A stretch of 62,204 bases of DNA, from assembly GCA_016194745.1 (NCBI GenBank), contig JACQBA010000015.1, forward strand, positions 1 through 62,204, given 5' to 3'. The first letter of the stretch is position 1, and each line of letters starts with the position of its first letter. Shown here piece by piece: positions 12,325 through 21,005 of this stretch. Origin of the DNA: Elusimicrobiota bacterium (lineage in GTDB: Bacteria; Elusimicrobiota; Elusimicrobia; UBA1565; JACRDR01). The notes below the pieces were generated by a model. That model saw only the letters and a program-made list of their open reading frames with translations. It searched no databases and was not told where the DNA came from. The position numbers were made by a program, and so were the translations under genes.

Positions 12325-12354
12325 TTGACGGGGCGAGCCGCTTCTGGATAAGCT
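12325..12354 (+). promoter_or_regulatory. Promoter of the DUF2723 gene
   Basis: TTGACG (12325-12330), 18 bases, then TAAGCT (12349-12354). The ATG at 12370 lies 15 bases later, so a short leader is expected. It sits back to back with the promoter of the divergent surface-protein gene. Confidence 0.5.
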
Positions 12355-12369
12355 AACGCCGCATCCGAA

Positions 12370-14535
12370 ATGGAGACGACGCCGACGCGCCCCGAAGTAA
12401 GCCCCGTCCCCGCCAGCGCCGCGGCGGTCTTCATCGCCGCCTTCGCTGCGTACTTGTGGACGATGCCGCCCACGCTGCCGGCCTATCGCGACGCGGGAGA
12501 GATGGCGACGAGCGCCTACACGTTGGGAGTGTCCCATCCCCCCTCTTACCCGCTTTACATCCTTGTCGGCCGCGCCGCCGTCTCTCTCTTCCCCGTGGGC
12601 GACCCCGCGTATCGGCTGAACCTTCTCTCCGCATTGTGCGCGGCGGGCGCTCTCGCGGTCTTGTTCGAACTGCTGCGCCGGCGGCTAGGGACGGCTCCCG
12701 CGCTCGGCGCCGCGGTGCTGCTCGGCGCCAACTCGACCTATTGGTCGGTGGCGATCGTGCCGGAAATGTACAGCATGACGATGCTGTTCGCCGCGATCCT
12801 CCTGTCCCTGGCGCTGCGGCTATCCGCCGGCTATGAGGAGCGCCTGTGGCGATCGTTCATTTTTCTCTACGGTCTGTTCCTCGGCAACCGCACGGATCTT
12901 CTGCTTTGGGCCCCCGGGATCCTGTGGCTCGCGCAGAGCGCTCCGGACTCGCCGCTCCTCCGGCGGAAGGTGGACGCGGGCTGGCTGCTCAAGACGGCTG
13001 GTTTCGGGCTGCTCGGACTATCGGTCTATCTGTATCTGCCGGTGCGCTCCGCGACCGGGCCATGGCTCGATTGGAACCATCCCGCGACGCTGCAGAACTT
13101 CGTCGGTTCGATCACGCGGCGCGGCTACGGCGGGACTTTGGACACCCTCTCGAAGAGCTACGCCATTGGATCCCAGTTCGAGGCGAACCTGCGCGCGTAC
13201 GCCGCCCATCTCTGGAAGGACTACTTGGGCATCGGCCTGGTCCTCGTCCTCATCGGCCTCGGCGCGCAGTGGCGGCGCAGCCGCAGCGAATACGCCGCGG
13301 CGACGCTGATGTTCGGGGCGGCGGGGCCGCTCTTTCTTTTTCTCGCGAACATGCCTCCGAACCCGCATGCGCTCGCGATCGTCGAGCCGCACTATCTCCT
13401 CGCGGACCTGGTGCTCGCGGTCTGGGCCGCGGAAGGGCTGGCCGTGATCGGCGCCGGGGCGTGGGCGGCCGTGCTCGTCCTGGCGCTGCTTCCGGCGACC
13501 TTGGGCCGAGGATTGAACGAGACCGGAGGCGTCTGGCGCCGCGTGGACCGCCGTTGGTCCCTGGAGGCGTACGACTACGCCCGCAACGTGTTCTCCTCGG
13601 TGCCGGAGCGCGCGGCCCTCGTCGCCAAAAAGGACGTGCAGCTCTTCAGCCTCTGGTACTTCCAGACCGTCCGCGGACAGCGACCGGACGTGCGCGTCGT
13701 CGCGCAGGGCTTGGCGGGGAGCCCGTGGTACCGGCACTCGGCGCAGCGCCGGGGCGACGACCTCTTCCTCGGTCCGCTGAGCAGTGCGGAGGATTGGACG
13801 CAGTTCGCCTCGCTCAACGCGCCCGCCTACGCGACGCAAGACGCGGACCTGCCGCCGGGGCTGCCGCTCGGGCCGTCGATCGGGCTGGCGGTCGCGCTGT
13901 CGACGGCGGCGGCGGCCGACGAGTCCCCTTGGGAGCGCGTCGCGCGGCGGGGAGCGGCGAGCGCCGAAGAGGAGCCCAACTTCTTCGACGCGGACCTTCT
14001 CGAATCCTACGCCATCGCGCGACACCGGCTCGGGACGTACTACTCGACCGCCAAGCGCCACGAAGACAGCCTCCGGCAGCTGCGCCTCGCATGGACGACG
14101 AAATGGCGGATGCCGGAGACGCCGGTGTTCATGGCGTACGGCCTCTTCTCGCTCGGGCGGATGAGGGAGGCGGCGGACGCGTACCGGCTCGGAATCTCCG
14201 CCTACGCCGCGTTGCTCGACAAGGCCCGCGAGTACCATGCGCTTCCCGAGCTCGAGCGCTCCATCGTCCGCTCCCGCACGGAGGCGCTGGTGAACCTGGG
14301 CGTCATCGTCGAGAAGGCGGGCCGGCGCGACGAGGCCGAGCGGCTCTACACGGAGGCGCTGCGCGGCACGCCGGATTTCGAACAGGCCCATTTCAACCTC
14401 GCGGTGCTCTACTGGAATCGCGACTGGAGGATCGTCGTGCGCGAGATGTCCGAGGTCCTCCGCATCAATCCCTCAAACGCCGGAGCGGCGCGGTCCCTCG
14501 CCGAGGCGCGGCGGCGGCTCGGCCCGGAAAAGTAG
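12370..14535 (+). CDS. DUF2723 integral membrane protein with C-terminal TPR
   Basis: A 721-residue polytopic protein. It carries the DUF2723 signature near residues 38-60 (YRDAGEMATSAYTLGVSHPPSYPLY), which in this GT-C-like superfamily holds the catalytic acidic residues in the first extracytoplasmic loop. About ten membrane helices follow to residue 380, then a soluble domain and TPR-like repeats near 540-715. DUF2723 proteins resemble lipid-linked-sugar-dependent glycosyltransferases, so it may transfer sugars to exported proteins or lipids; this is inference. It is divergent from the surface-protein gene, which could be a substrate, but nothing proves it. Confidence 0.8.
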   Translation: METTPTRPEVSPVPASAAAVFIAAFAAYLWTMPPTLPAYRDAGEMATSAYTLGVSHPPSYPLYILVGRAAVSLFPVGDPAYRLNLLSALCAAGALAVLFELLRRRLGTAPALGAAVLLGANSTYWSVAIVPEMYSMTMLFAAILLSLALRLSAGYEERLWRSFIFLYGLFLGNRTDLLLWAPGILWLAQSAPDSPLLRRKVDAGWLLKTAGFGLLGLSVYLYLPVRSATGPWLDWNHPATLQNFVGSITRRGYGGTLDTLSKSYAIGSQFEANLRAYAAHLWKDYLGIGLVLVLIGLGAQWRRSRSEYAAATLMFGAAGPLFLFLANMPPNPHALAIVEPHYLLADLVLAVWAAEGLAVIGAGAWAAVLVLALLPATLGRGLNETGGVWRRVDRRWSLEAYDYARNVFSSVPERAALVAKKDVQLFSLWYFQTVRGQRPDVRVVAQGLAGSPWYRHSAQRRGDDLFLGPLSSAEDWTQFASLNAPAYATQDADLPPGLPLGPSIGLAVALSTAAAADESPWERVARRGAASAEEEPNFFDADLLESYAIARHRLGTYYSTAKRHEDSLRQLRLAWTTKWRMPETPVFMAYGLFSLGRMREAADAYRLGISAYAALLDKAREYHALPELERSIVRSRTEALVNLGVIVEKAGRRDEAERLYTEALRGTPDFEQAHFNLAVLYWNRDWRIVVREMSEVLRINPSNAGAARSLAEARRRLGPEK

Positions 14536-14569
14536 GGAACTTTTTCGGCCCTAGCTCGTATCTATCTCC

Positions 14570-14588
14570 GAGCCCGCACAGCGGGCTC
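14570..14588 (+). promoter_or_regulatory. Perfect hairpin just upstream of a Shine-Dalgarno
   Basis: GAGCCCGC and GCGGGCTC form an 8-bp stem with a 3-base loop. It ends two bases before AGGAGG of the 142-aa exported protein gene. It could end transcription of the DUF2723 gene, stabilise the downstream mRNA, or modulate initiation; the sequence does not decide. Confidence 0.45.
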
Positions 14589-14602
14589 ACAGGAGGTAGG
14601 GA

Positions 14603-15031
14603 ATGAACCACAGACTGATCAGGATGCTGTTCGCGGCCGCGGCGCTCGCCGCGCCGGCGGCGGCCAAGGACGGCGGCGCCTCGGGCGTCATGTCGGACCA
14701 GTACATCGAGCAGCAGAAACACCGTCTCGACGAGACGCTCCAGCTGCGCGTCGGAGACATCGAGAACCGATTCGCGGAGGAGCAGTCGTTCCGCGTCAAG
14801 ATGAAGAACGAGCGCATCGCCTTCGAGAAGCGGCTCGTGCAGGAGCGCGGGACGTTCCTGGAGGGGCTCAAGAAGGTGAAGGCGACGGAGCGGCCCCAGG
14901 CGCTCGCCGCGTACTTCTCTCGCCAGAAGGAGAAGCGCAAGGAGTTCAACGAGCAGCGCAAGACCGCGAGTCGACAGTTCTGGGAGGCCCGGATCGCCGC
15001 TCGCACCGCCCAACGGCAGACGGCACGGTAA
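14603..15031 (+). CDS. Small exported coiled-coil protein
   Basis: A 142-residue protein with a signal peptide (MNHRLIRMLFAAAALAAPAAA) and a highly charged, Lys/Arg/Glu/Gln-rich helical mature part with long predicted coiled coil. It resembles small periplasmic helical chaperone-like proteins (Spy/CpxP/OmpH-like) in size and composition only; I do not see their signature motifs. A strong AGGAGG lies eight bases before the ATG and a perfect terminator follows, so it may be a single-gene transcript with its own regulation. Confidence 0.7.
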   Translation: MNHRLIRMLFAAAALAAPAAAKDGGASGVMSDQYIEQQKHRLDETLQLRVGDIENRFAEEQSFRVKMKNERIAFEKRLVQERGTFLEGLKKVKATERPQALAAYFSRQKEKRKEFNEQRKTASRQFWEARIAARTAQRQTAR

Positions 15032-15043
15032 GGGCCGACGGAG

Positions 15044-15073
15044 CGGCAGCCCCTCCCACCCGAGGGGCTGCCG
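15044..15073. terminator. Strong bidirectional terminator hairpin
   Basis: CGGCAGCCCCTC and GAGGGGCTGCCG form a perfect 12-bp stem with a 6-base loop. It lies in the short gap between convergent genes. There is no long T-run, but stem strength and position fit a shared terminator. Confidence 0.8.
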
Positions 15074-15079
15074 TGTCCG

Positions 15080-16324
15080 TCAGCGGCGCGGGAAGTAGTT
15101 GGTCCGGAAGGCGAAGTTGCCGAGGAGGTCCCAGCCGCCGCGGAACTTTAGGAACGCGATGTCGAAGTTCAGGTGCAGAAAGTAGCCGAGCTTGAAGTTG
15201 AGCAGCCAGGGATTGTTGACCATCCCGTTGGGCTTGATGAACTCGACGCCGAGAGGATACGAGGGGTGCGGATTGCCGAAGGCGCTGATGAAGAACGCGG
15301 TGTGGCTCGTGGCGATCTGGTTGGTGTGCCCTTGGAACAGCAGATGCTCGGGACCGAGGAATTCGGTGAGGGACGCGATCGATTCGGCGAAATTGCCTTG
15401 CATCGCGCCGACGCTGGAGCGGACCGGCCCGATCTTCTTCGAGAAGACGAGGTAGGCGTCGGCGATGAGCTTGTTCGTCTTCTGGGATCCCTGCTGGGTC
15501 ACGTTCACCGTGACGCCGGGCAGGGCGTTTACGCTGGGCTTGGGCCCGTCGCGGAAGGTGAAAAAACCCTGTCCGCCTACCGCGACGGCAGGGCGAAGGC
15601 TCGTCTCGCCCTGCAGCTGCAGCTTGCCGTCGGCGCCGAGATACCACACGCCCACGCGGTCGAGATAGTTCGTCTTGGCGTTGGTGTAGTTGTACGAGTT
15701 CTTCCCGTAGAGGCGTCCGATGTAGTAGAGCGCGACGATGTCGAGGCCCAAGCCGGGCTCGTTGAAGCGCCCGAGGCCGCGGTAGGCGGTCGGCGTCATG
15801 ACCATGCCGCTCACCGGATACGGCGCCTGCGGCTGCGGCGGACGGGCCGCGCCGCTCGAGACGCCGACGCCGGGCGCTCCGCCCTTCTCCGTCACTTGGA
15901 ACACGAGGCGCACCATGCTCGTCGAGACCGCGATGGTCGAATAGCCGGCGGGCACGGGTTGGTCCGGGATTGCGTACACGCCCGAGACGACGGACGCGAA
16001 GGAGCCCGTCTCCTGCAGGGATTTGACGTCGCCCGTGACGTCCTCCGGCATGTAAAGGCTGCCCCGGCGCGCGCGCACCTTCTCGAGGAGGAAGTACTCG
16101 TTGAGCGTCGTCGCGCCGATCACGCGGACGTCGCCCAGGACCCAGGGCCCCCTGTCGGGAGCCAAGGGCGCGCCATAGAAGGTCGAGGTCGATATCCCCG
16201 CCGCGGTCGAGACCCCCGGCGCGGGAGTGGTGGAGGCGACGGGCGTCTGGAACTGGGCGAACGCCCGCGGCGCGACGCCGGCGAGCAGCGCGGCCGCGAC
16301 GACGAGGCCGGGGAGCGTTCTCAT
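15080..16324 (-). CDS. Single-POTRA outer-membrane barrel protein (Omp85-like)
   Basis: A 414-residue protein: signal peptide (1-24, ending AFA), a POTRA-like domain at about 50-140, and a C-terminal part of about 250 residues rich in alternating aromatic/polar strands. The POTRA signs are GDVRVIGATTLNEYFLLEKV, then a di...L..tG.F..V block and VRLVFQVTEK at its last strand. Length is far short of BamA (five POTRAs plus 16 strands), so it is a minimal POTRA-barrel protein or a smaller barrel. The ATG overlaps the pgpA stop (ATGA). It is the last gene of the lolA operon, which supports an outer-membrane role. Confidence 0.7.
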   Translation of the reverse strand: MRTLPGLVVAAALLAGVAPRAFAQFQTPVASTTPAPGVSTAAGISTSTFYGAPLAPDRGPWVLGDVRVIGATTLNEYFLLEKVRARRGSLYMPEDVTGDVKSLQETGSFASVVSGVYAIPDQPVPAGYSTIAVSTSMVRLVFQVTEKGGAPGVGVSSGAARPPQPQAPYPVSGMVMTPTAYRGLGRFNEPGLGLDIVALYYIGRLYGKNSYNYTNAKTNYLDRVGVWYLGADGKLQLQGETSLRPAVAVGGQGFFTFRDGPKPSVNALPGVTVNVTQQGSQKTNKLIADAYLVFSKKIGPVRSSVGAMQGNFAESIASLTEFLGPEHLLFQGHTNQIATSHTAFFISAFGNPHPSYPLGVEFIKPNGMVNNPWLLNFKLGYFLHLNFDIAFLKFRGGWDLLGNFAFRTNYFPRR

Positions 16325-16839
16325 GCGGAGGGGTAGAGGACTCGAAGGACGAGGTTGGCCGCGATTCCGGCGCCGACGTCGTCCATCACCACGCCGAAGC
16401 CGCCCGGCAGCCGTTCCAGCCACCGGTAGGGCGGCAGCTTGACCGAGTCGAAGAAGCGGAAAAGCAGGAACCCGAGCGCGAGGACCGCCGCCTTGCGGGG
16501 AAGGAACGCCACCGTGACCCAGTAGCCGACGATTTCATCGATAATGATGCGCGGATCGTCCTTCGTCCCGAGGCCACGCTCGGCTTCCCCGCTGACCCAG
16601 CACGCCGCGAGGATCGCCGCCGCCACCGTCGCCGCGTACTGAACGGGCTGCGTCGGCAGCAGATAGAGCATGGCCCAGCCTTCCAGAGTCCCCACGAAAC
16701 CGGCGCCTTTCCAATTTGCCGGCGTCGAGCGCGGGCGCCCTACCGTCTCAAAAAACGTCACGGGAATATAGCTTAAATAGAATCCAGTGGCAAACGCGAC
16801 GCAGATCCGGCTGCGGAGGCCGGCGATGCGCTCGATCAT
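16321..16839 (-). CDS. pgpA: Phosphatidylglycerophosphatase A
   Basis: A 172-residue PgpA-family membrane protein that dephosphorylates phosphatidylglycerophosphate to phosphatidylglycerol. Family hallmarks are KDDPRIIIDEIVGYWVT (residues 93-109) and DSVKLPPYRWLERLPGGFGVVMDDVGAG (131-158), with the conserved acidic residues present. Membrane segments are visible near 15-30, 65-82, 103-125 and 155-168. It overlaps the upstream pgsA stop (ATGA), so the two consecutive enzymes of phosphatidylglycerol synthesis are translationally coupled. Confidence 0.93.
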   Translation of the reverse strand: MIERIAGLRSRICVAFATGFYLSYIPVTFFETVGRPRSTPANWKGAGFVGTLEGWAMLYLLPTQPVQYAATVAAAILAACWVSGEAERGLGTKDDPRIIIDEIVGYWVTVAFLPRKAAVLALGFLLFRFFDSVKLPPYRWLERLPGGFGVVMDDVGAGIAANLVLRVLYPSA

Positions 16840-17420
16840 CGAGGCTTCGGGTTCCAGGATTTCTGAAGCAGCCCGATGTTCTTGGTGAGGTACGGGACCG
16901 CGCTGGCGACGGTCACCACCGCCATGAGGCTGACCAGGTAGGCGGGGATCGGGAAGATCCAGTCCGGCATGCGCATTTCGTAGGTGTCGCGGGCGACGAG
17001 ATAGGCGAGGACCGCGAGGACGCAGAAGCTCTGCACGCCCATCTTGAACTTTCCCCACCGCTCCGCGGCGAGGACCTTGCCCTGCGCTCCCGCGAGCGTC
17101 CGCAAGCCGCCGATGATGAAATCGCGTACGATGATGACGAACACCGCCCACGCGGGGATGTTCAGGCTGGGGATGCGCAGGAAGGCGATTAGCGCTCCGA
17201 TGACGAGGATCTTGTCCGCGATGGGATCCGCCAGCGCGCCGAAGACGCTCACGGTCTCCGTCCTGCGCGCGACCCAGCCGTCGAACCAGTCCGTGATCGT
17301 GGCCGCCGTGTAGAGCGCGAGCGCGGCCACGAAGGCGCCCGGGGTGCGGAGCCACAGGCAGACGAACGTCAGGACGCCCAGGAGAGCGCGAGCCAGGGTT
17401 AGCTGGTTCGCCAGGGTCAT
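16836..17420 (-). CDS. pgsA: CDP-diacylglycerol-glycerol-3-phosphate 3-phosphatidyltransferase
   Basis: A 194-residue PgsA. The CDP-alcohol phosphotransferase signature DG-x2-AR-x8-G-x3-D-x3-D is complete (D47, G48, A51, R52, G61, D65, D69). Four to five membrane helices fit the family. It makes phosphatidylglycerophosphate, the substrate of the following PgpA. The start at 17420 gives the usual opening MTLANQLTLARA and overlaps the stop of the rodZ-like gene by ATGA. The longer upstream frame is a shadow. Confidence 0.95.
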   Translation of the reverse strand: MTLANQLTLARALLGVLTFVCLWLRTPGAFVAALALYTAATITDWFDGWVARRTETVSVFGALADPIADKILVIGALIAFLRIPSLNIPAWAVFVIIVRDFIIGGLRTLAGAQGKVLAAERWGKFKMGVQSFCVLAVLAYLVARDTYEMRMPDWIFPIPAYLVSLMAVVTVASAVPYLTKNIGLLQKSWNPKPR

Positions 17421-18271
17421 GGGCGGACGATCTTGTAATCGCCCTCGGCGTCCCGCATCGCGGGCGTCAGCGGCAAGTCCTTGCCGTCCAGAGTCACGGC
17501 GAGATCGCCGGGCTCCTTGGCGCGCAGGACGAAGTCGCTCATCGCGTTCCACTGCTGCGAGAATCCGGCGGGCACGCGGCCCTCGAACCGGAGATGGCCG
17601 TCCGTCTTGAGGCGAATCCACGACTCCTTCTTGAAGCTGACCTTGAGCGCCATTTTCTCGTGCGTCTTGATTGGCGCGATCGCGGGAGGCACGTGCACGG
17701 GCGGCGGCGGCGCGGCCGGTTTGGGGCGCATCATGAACCAGCCGATCCCCCCTCCGACGAGAAGAAGCACCAGGACGAGAGGCGCCCAGGACGCCCCGTT
17801 GCCCGAGGGCTCGTCTACCTCGTGGGGAGGCGGTGTGACGGGCGCGGGCGCCGACTTCACGGGCTGGCGCGCGGCCGCCGGAGGCTGAGCCGCCTGCCCC
17901 GCCTTCTTGGCCGGCTCGAGCCTCGGCGCGGGAGCCGGTGCGGCCGCGGCGGGCTTCGGCGCGGGCGTCGGCGCCGGAGGCGGCGCGTGCTCCGTCTTGT
18001 CGTCGGAGGACTTCGGCGGGTTGATCTTCCGCCACAGTCCGTCGAACTCGACGTCGAGATGGTCGCAGTAGTTCTTTAGGAATCCCTGGAGGTAGACCCG
18101 CGCGGGGAATACGTCGAACTGGTTCGCCTCGAGCGCCTCGATGAACTTCTTGGGAATCCGCGTGTGTTGGAACACCGTCTCCACGGTCTGGCCCTTTCGC
18201 AGCCGGGCCTCCTTGAGGACGGATCCGACGTCGTCGGAGCCTGCGGCGCGGGCGGGTGTTGGTTCGGTCAT
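17417..18271 (-). CDS. RodZ-like membrane protein with N-terminal HTH
   Basis: A 284-residue protein with an N-terminal Xre-type helix-turn-helix (about 14-80: VGSVLKEARLRKGQTVETVFQHTRIPKKFIEALE, then VYLQGFLKNYC). A Pro/Ala-rich linker, one membrane segment (about 164-182) and a C-terminal beta domain (DUF4115-like, about 205-284) follow. This is the RodZ architecture, linking the MreB cytoskeleton to the cell wall. The cytoplasmic HTH binds MreB rather than DNA in known RodZ proteins. It is coupled by ATGA overlaps with lolA and pgsA. No mreB is in the window, so I leave the symbol empty. Confidence 0.85.
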   Translation of the reverse strand: MTEPTPARAAGSDDVGSVLKEARLRKGQTVETVFQHTRIPKKFIEALEANQFDVFPARVYLQGFLKNYCDHLDVEFDGLWRKINPPKSSDDKTEHAPPPAPTPAPKPAAAAPAPAPRLEPAKKAGQAAQPPAAARQPVKSAPAPVTPPPHEVDEPSGNGASWAPLVLVLLLVGGGIGWFMMRPKPAAPPPPVHVPPAIAPIKTHEKMALKVSFKKESWIRLKTDGHLRFEGRVPAGFSQQWNAMSDFVLRAKEPGDLAVTLDGKDLPLTPAMRDAEGDYKIVRP

Positions 18272-19056
18272 TGAGGCTTCCCTCCGGAAATGGGCGGCTT
18301 GAAGTTTCGGAACACCTCGGCACCCTCCGGCGGGGTGAACTGGAACAGCGAGTCCGGAAGGGCGACGTTGAAGCGCACGTCCTCGAACGACGTTTTGATC
18401 CTCATTTGGCCGACCGAGAGCTCCGTCTCGGCCGGGAACAGCGCCGGCCCGCTGAGATGGAGCTTCAAGCGGAGGTCGGAGCCCGATTCCTTCGGCCGCA
18501 CCAGCACGACGAGCGTCTTCGAGTCGAACGCGACGTCGTAGGTCTGCATCAGCGCGGAGTAGTTGCCGAGATCGAGGAAGCGTCCGGCGACGGGATCGGC
18601 CTTGCGCCAATCATCTAGGTTGGACTGGATCACTTGGTTCTGCTCCAAGCGGTGCACCCAGATCTGCTTGCCGTCCGACACCACCGTCTGCCGCTCCGGC
18701 TTCACATGCTCGATGTGGAGGCGGCTCGGCTTGGAATAATCCACCGTGCCTTCGATCTGCTGGGCGATCCCGGTCTCGGTGACGACGACCGATTGGCGGT
18801 ACTTCGCCTTGAGGGACCGGACGTTCGCGTCGATGAACTTGAAGTGCTCGACGAGCGAGGCGACGTCGGTCGGAGCCGTTGACACGACGAGGGACGGCGA
18901 AGAGATATCCACCGCCGTCTTGGCTGCCTTGGACGGAGCGGATTTCGCGGCCTTCTTGGGCTTGTCCGCAGGCGCGGCTGCCGCTCTCGAAACCGCGGCC
19001 GAGAGCAGAATGGAGGCTGCGGCGATGCGAAACCAAGCAGAATTCACCGCACGCAT
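18268..19056 (-). CDS. lolA: Outer-membrane lipoprotein carrier protein LolA
   Basis: A 262-residue exported protein with signal peptide (1-28, ending SRAAAA), a Lys/Ala linker, and a LolA-like fold from about residue 62. The fold includes YRQSVVVTETGIAQQIEGTVDYSKPSRLHIEH, DGKQIWVHRLEQNQV and a C-terminal DVRFNVALPDSLFQFTPPEGAEV typical of the family. It shuttles lipoproteins through the periplasm to the outer membrane. It is the first gene of a five-gene operon. A TATAAT (19062-19067) lies five bases before the ATG with no Shine-Dalgarno, suggesting a leaderless mRNA. Confidence 0.88.
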   Translation of the reverse strand: MRAVNSAWFRIAAASILLSAAVSRAAAAPADKPKKAAKSAPSKAAKTAVDISSPSLVVSTAPTDVASLVEHFKFIDANVRSLKAKYRQSVVVTETGIAQQIEGTVDYSKPSRLHIEHVKPERQTVVSDGKQIWVHRLEQNQVIQSNLDDWRKADPVAGRFLDLGNYSALMQTYDVAFDSKTLVVLVRPKESGSDLRLKLHLSGPALFPAETELSVGQMRIKTSFEDVRFNVALPDSLFQFTPPEGAEVFRNFKPPISGGKPQ

Positions 19057-19061
19057 TGTAC

Positions 19062-19067
19062 ATTATA
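19062..19067 (-). promoter_or_regulatory. -10 box of the lolA operon
   Basis: A perfect TATAAT on the minus strand ends five bases before the lolA ATG. I see no good -35 match at the expected distance. Confidence 0.55.
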
Positions 19068-19124
19068 TGCACGACGGAACGCGTTGGACCGGGGGCCGCA
19101 AGAGGGCCCGGATTCCCGATCCCG

Positions 19125-19152
19125 GAGCGGCTCAGCGCTGTCCGAGCCGCTC
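19125..19152 (-). terminator. Hairpin across the stop codon of the 279-aa exported protein gene
   Basis: GAGCGGCTC and GAGCCGCTC form a perfect 9-bp stem with a 10-base loop, spanning the TGA at 19132-19134. It could limit read-through into lolA. No T-run follows. Confidence 0.35.
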
Positions 19153-19971
19153 CACCGCCTTTTCCGGAAGGGCTTTCTCGGAGGTGAAGGCGCGGTTGAA
19201 GCGGAAGGAGTTCAGGTTGAAGGTCAGCCCTTGCGTCGCAAAGGTCTCCTTCTCGGACGAAGAGGGCAGCGTCGCGGCGATCGCGGCGACGACGCCCTCC
19301 TGAACTTGGACCACGGACGCCCATTTCGTGTTCACGTTCGTGACGCGGCATAGGCCGTGTTCTTTGGAACACGAATGGAGTTCGTACTCGAAGTAGCCCG
19401 AGCCGTCGTCGCAGTACCGGACCTCGTAGTCGAAAAGGACGCCGGGATCGTGCTCCGGGCCCGCGTAGCCGCCGCGGATTCCTGCGATCGTGAACGTCGG
19501 CCGGTAATTCAGATTGAATCGATTGTCGAGCTGAACCGCGACGTCCTGCTTCCCGTCCGCTTGGACGAGGTAGGCGTCCATGCAGCGGGTACAGGCTTCC
19601 TTCAGGGCGATATTCTCCCGATCGGGAAACAGCCGGCTGAGGGGCAGAAGGCCCTGATGGCCCCTGGCTGCCGTGCCGGTTTCGCCGCGGGTGGTCCACT
19701 CTACGGAAACCTCGGTATCGGCGCCGTTGCGCTTCAAACTGACCGTGCCGGTGCGCGTTTCGGGGTCGACCTTGAGCAGGAGATCGTACTTGGCCGAGCC
19801 GGTCGTTTCTCTCCGGCTCATCGTTCCAAAGTACTCAGGCCCTCCCGCGGGAGTGTATCTTGAGATCGAATGCGGATTGAACTGCAGCGTGCCCTTGTAG
19901 CACAGGTCCCGGGCATGGGCGGCGGCAGGAAACGAAAAGGCGAACAGGACGGCGGCGGCTTTGAGGTTCAT
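19132..19971 (-). CDS. Exported hypothetical protein
   Basis: A 279-residue protein with a clear signal peptide (MNLKAAAVLFAFSFPAAAHA) and about nine cysteines, including a CTRC pair and a CSKEHGLC pair, consistent with periplasmic disulfides. No family was recognised; the composition is beta-rich. GGAG five bases before the ATG gives a normal Shine-Dalgarno start. It lies upstream of lolA on the same strand, separated by about 75 bases holding a hairpin and the lolA promoter, so it is probably a separate transcript. Confidence 0.7.
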   Translation of the reverse strand: MNLKAAAVLFAFSFPAAAHARDLCYKGTLQFNPHSISRYTPAGGPEYFGTMSRRETTGSAKYDLLLKVDPETRTGTVSLKRNGADTEVSVEWTTRGETGTAARGHQGLLPLSRLFPDRENIALKEACTRCMDAYLVQADGKQDVAVQLDNRFNLNYRPTFTIAGIRGGYAGPEHDPGVLFDYEVRYCDDGSGYFEYELHSCSKEHGLCRVTNVNTKWASVVQVQEGVVAAIAATLPSSSEKETFATQGLTFNLNSFRFNRAFTSEKALPEKAVERLGQR

Positions 19972-20185
19972 GGAATCTCCAACCCTCCCGATAGGAGTAT
20001 GCCAGCTACGAGGGACTCCTGATTGGGCTATTGGGGGAACGCATGCGCCGGCAATCGGCCTAGAAATCCATGTCCCGAGGGCCCAGTACGTGGGCGCGGA
20101 CGCCTCAACAATCCGGGTCCATTAATTTTTTCGCTTGGGTCATTTAGCCCTCTTCGTAAAGGCACGCGTATCTTAAAATCGTCGC

Positions 20186-20971
20186 ATGAGGTCTTACTCG
20201 CTCGCACGGGCTCTGTTGTGTCTCGCGGCCGCGGGAGCGCCGTGGTCCGCTCTCGCGCAGCAGGACTGCTCTCCCCGCTCCGAGGCCGCGGAGCCGATCG
20301 TCCTCGTCGGGGATCTTCCGTTCCATCAGACGCTCGAGGAGATCGCCGCGCGCTTCGGTATCCTGATCGATTCGGGCAAGCGGCTTGAGCATCGCGGCTA
20401 CCGCGACGGCGGCCGGTTCGTCGTCCCCTTCCACGGCCAGCATGGCGAGTCGCCCGAAGCTCTCTTCATCGCGGAGTTTCCGGACGCGTTCCTCGATGCG
20501 GTACGGACTCACGTCGAGACCGCGCTTGAGCAAGGCTATGCGGTGTTCCCGTACTACGCGGACCTCGGGCACGGGCATCTCCTCGTGCCCGTCCGCGCCT
20601 TCGAGGAGTTGAAGGCGCGTCGCCGGCAGGGCGCGTCGCAGCGGGACATCCTCGAGGCGGTGCTCGCCCATCCGGATCTGAGGATTCTCTACCATGCCGC
20701 CGAGCAGCTCGTATTGCCGAGCGACCGCCGCGCGTCATCCGCCGCGGTGCGGCACTTGCGCGCGCACCGGAATTTCGTCGCCTCTCTTCGCGAGCCGCGC
20801 GGGCTGGTCGTTCTGCCGGACCTGGGTGGTCCGAACACGCATCGGTCGCTTCCGGGCTACGAGACGGGGCCGACCTTCTATTTCGCGGCGGCGCGCCGCG
20901 GCTGCGTGCCACTGACCTTCCGCGGCCGTTCGGTGTTTATGGACGTGGGGCTCTCGCCCTACTCCGAGTAG
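20186..20971 (+). CDS. Exported hypothetical protein
   Basis: A 261-residue protein beginning with a signal peptide (MRSYSLARALLCLAAAGAPWSALA, then QQDC). The mature protein has mixed helix/strand character and several His, with no recognised family or repeat. TAAAAT (20174-20179) precedes the ATG by six bases, again the leaderless arrangement. The stop codon is part of an 8-bp hairpin. The upstream 214 bases contain no gene I can support. Confidence 0.65.
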   Translation: MRSYSLARALLCLAAAGAPWSALAQQDCSPRSEAAEPIVLVGDLPFHQTLEEIAARFGILIDSGKRLEHRGYRDGGRFVVPFHGQHGESPEALFIAEFPDAFLDAVRTHVETALEQGYAVFPYYADLGHGHLLVPVRAFEELKARRRQGASQRDILEAVLAHPDLRILYHAAEQLVLPSDRRASSAAVRHLRAHRNFVASLREPRGLVVLPDLGGPNTHRSLPGYETGPTFYFAAARRGCVPLTFRGRSVFMDVGLSPYSE

Positions 20972-20988
20972 CTCCGGCGGCGGAGCTA
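20969..20988. terminator. Hairpin between convergent genes
   Basis: TAGCTCCG and CGGAGCTA form an 8-bp stem with a GCGG loop, overlapping the stop of the exported protein gene and lying 18 bases from the ftsK stop. Confidence 0.45.
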
Positions 20989-21005
20989 GGCGGCCGTGCG
21001 CCGCT

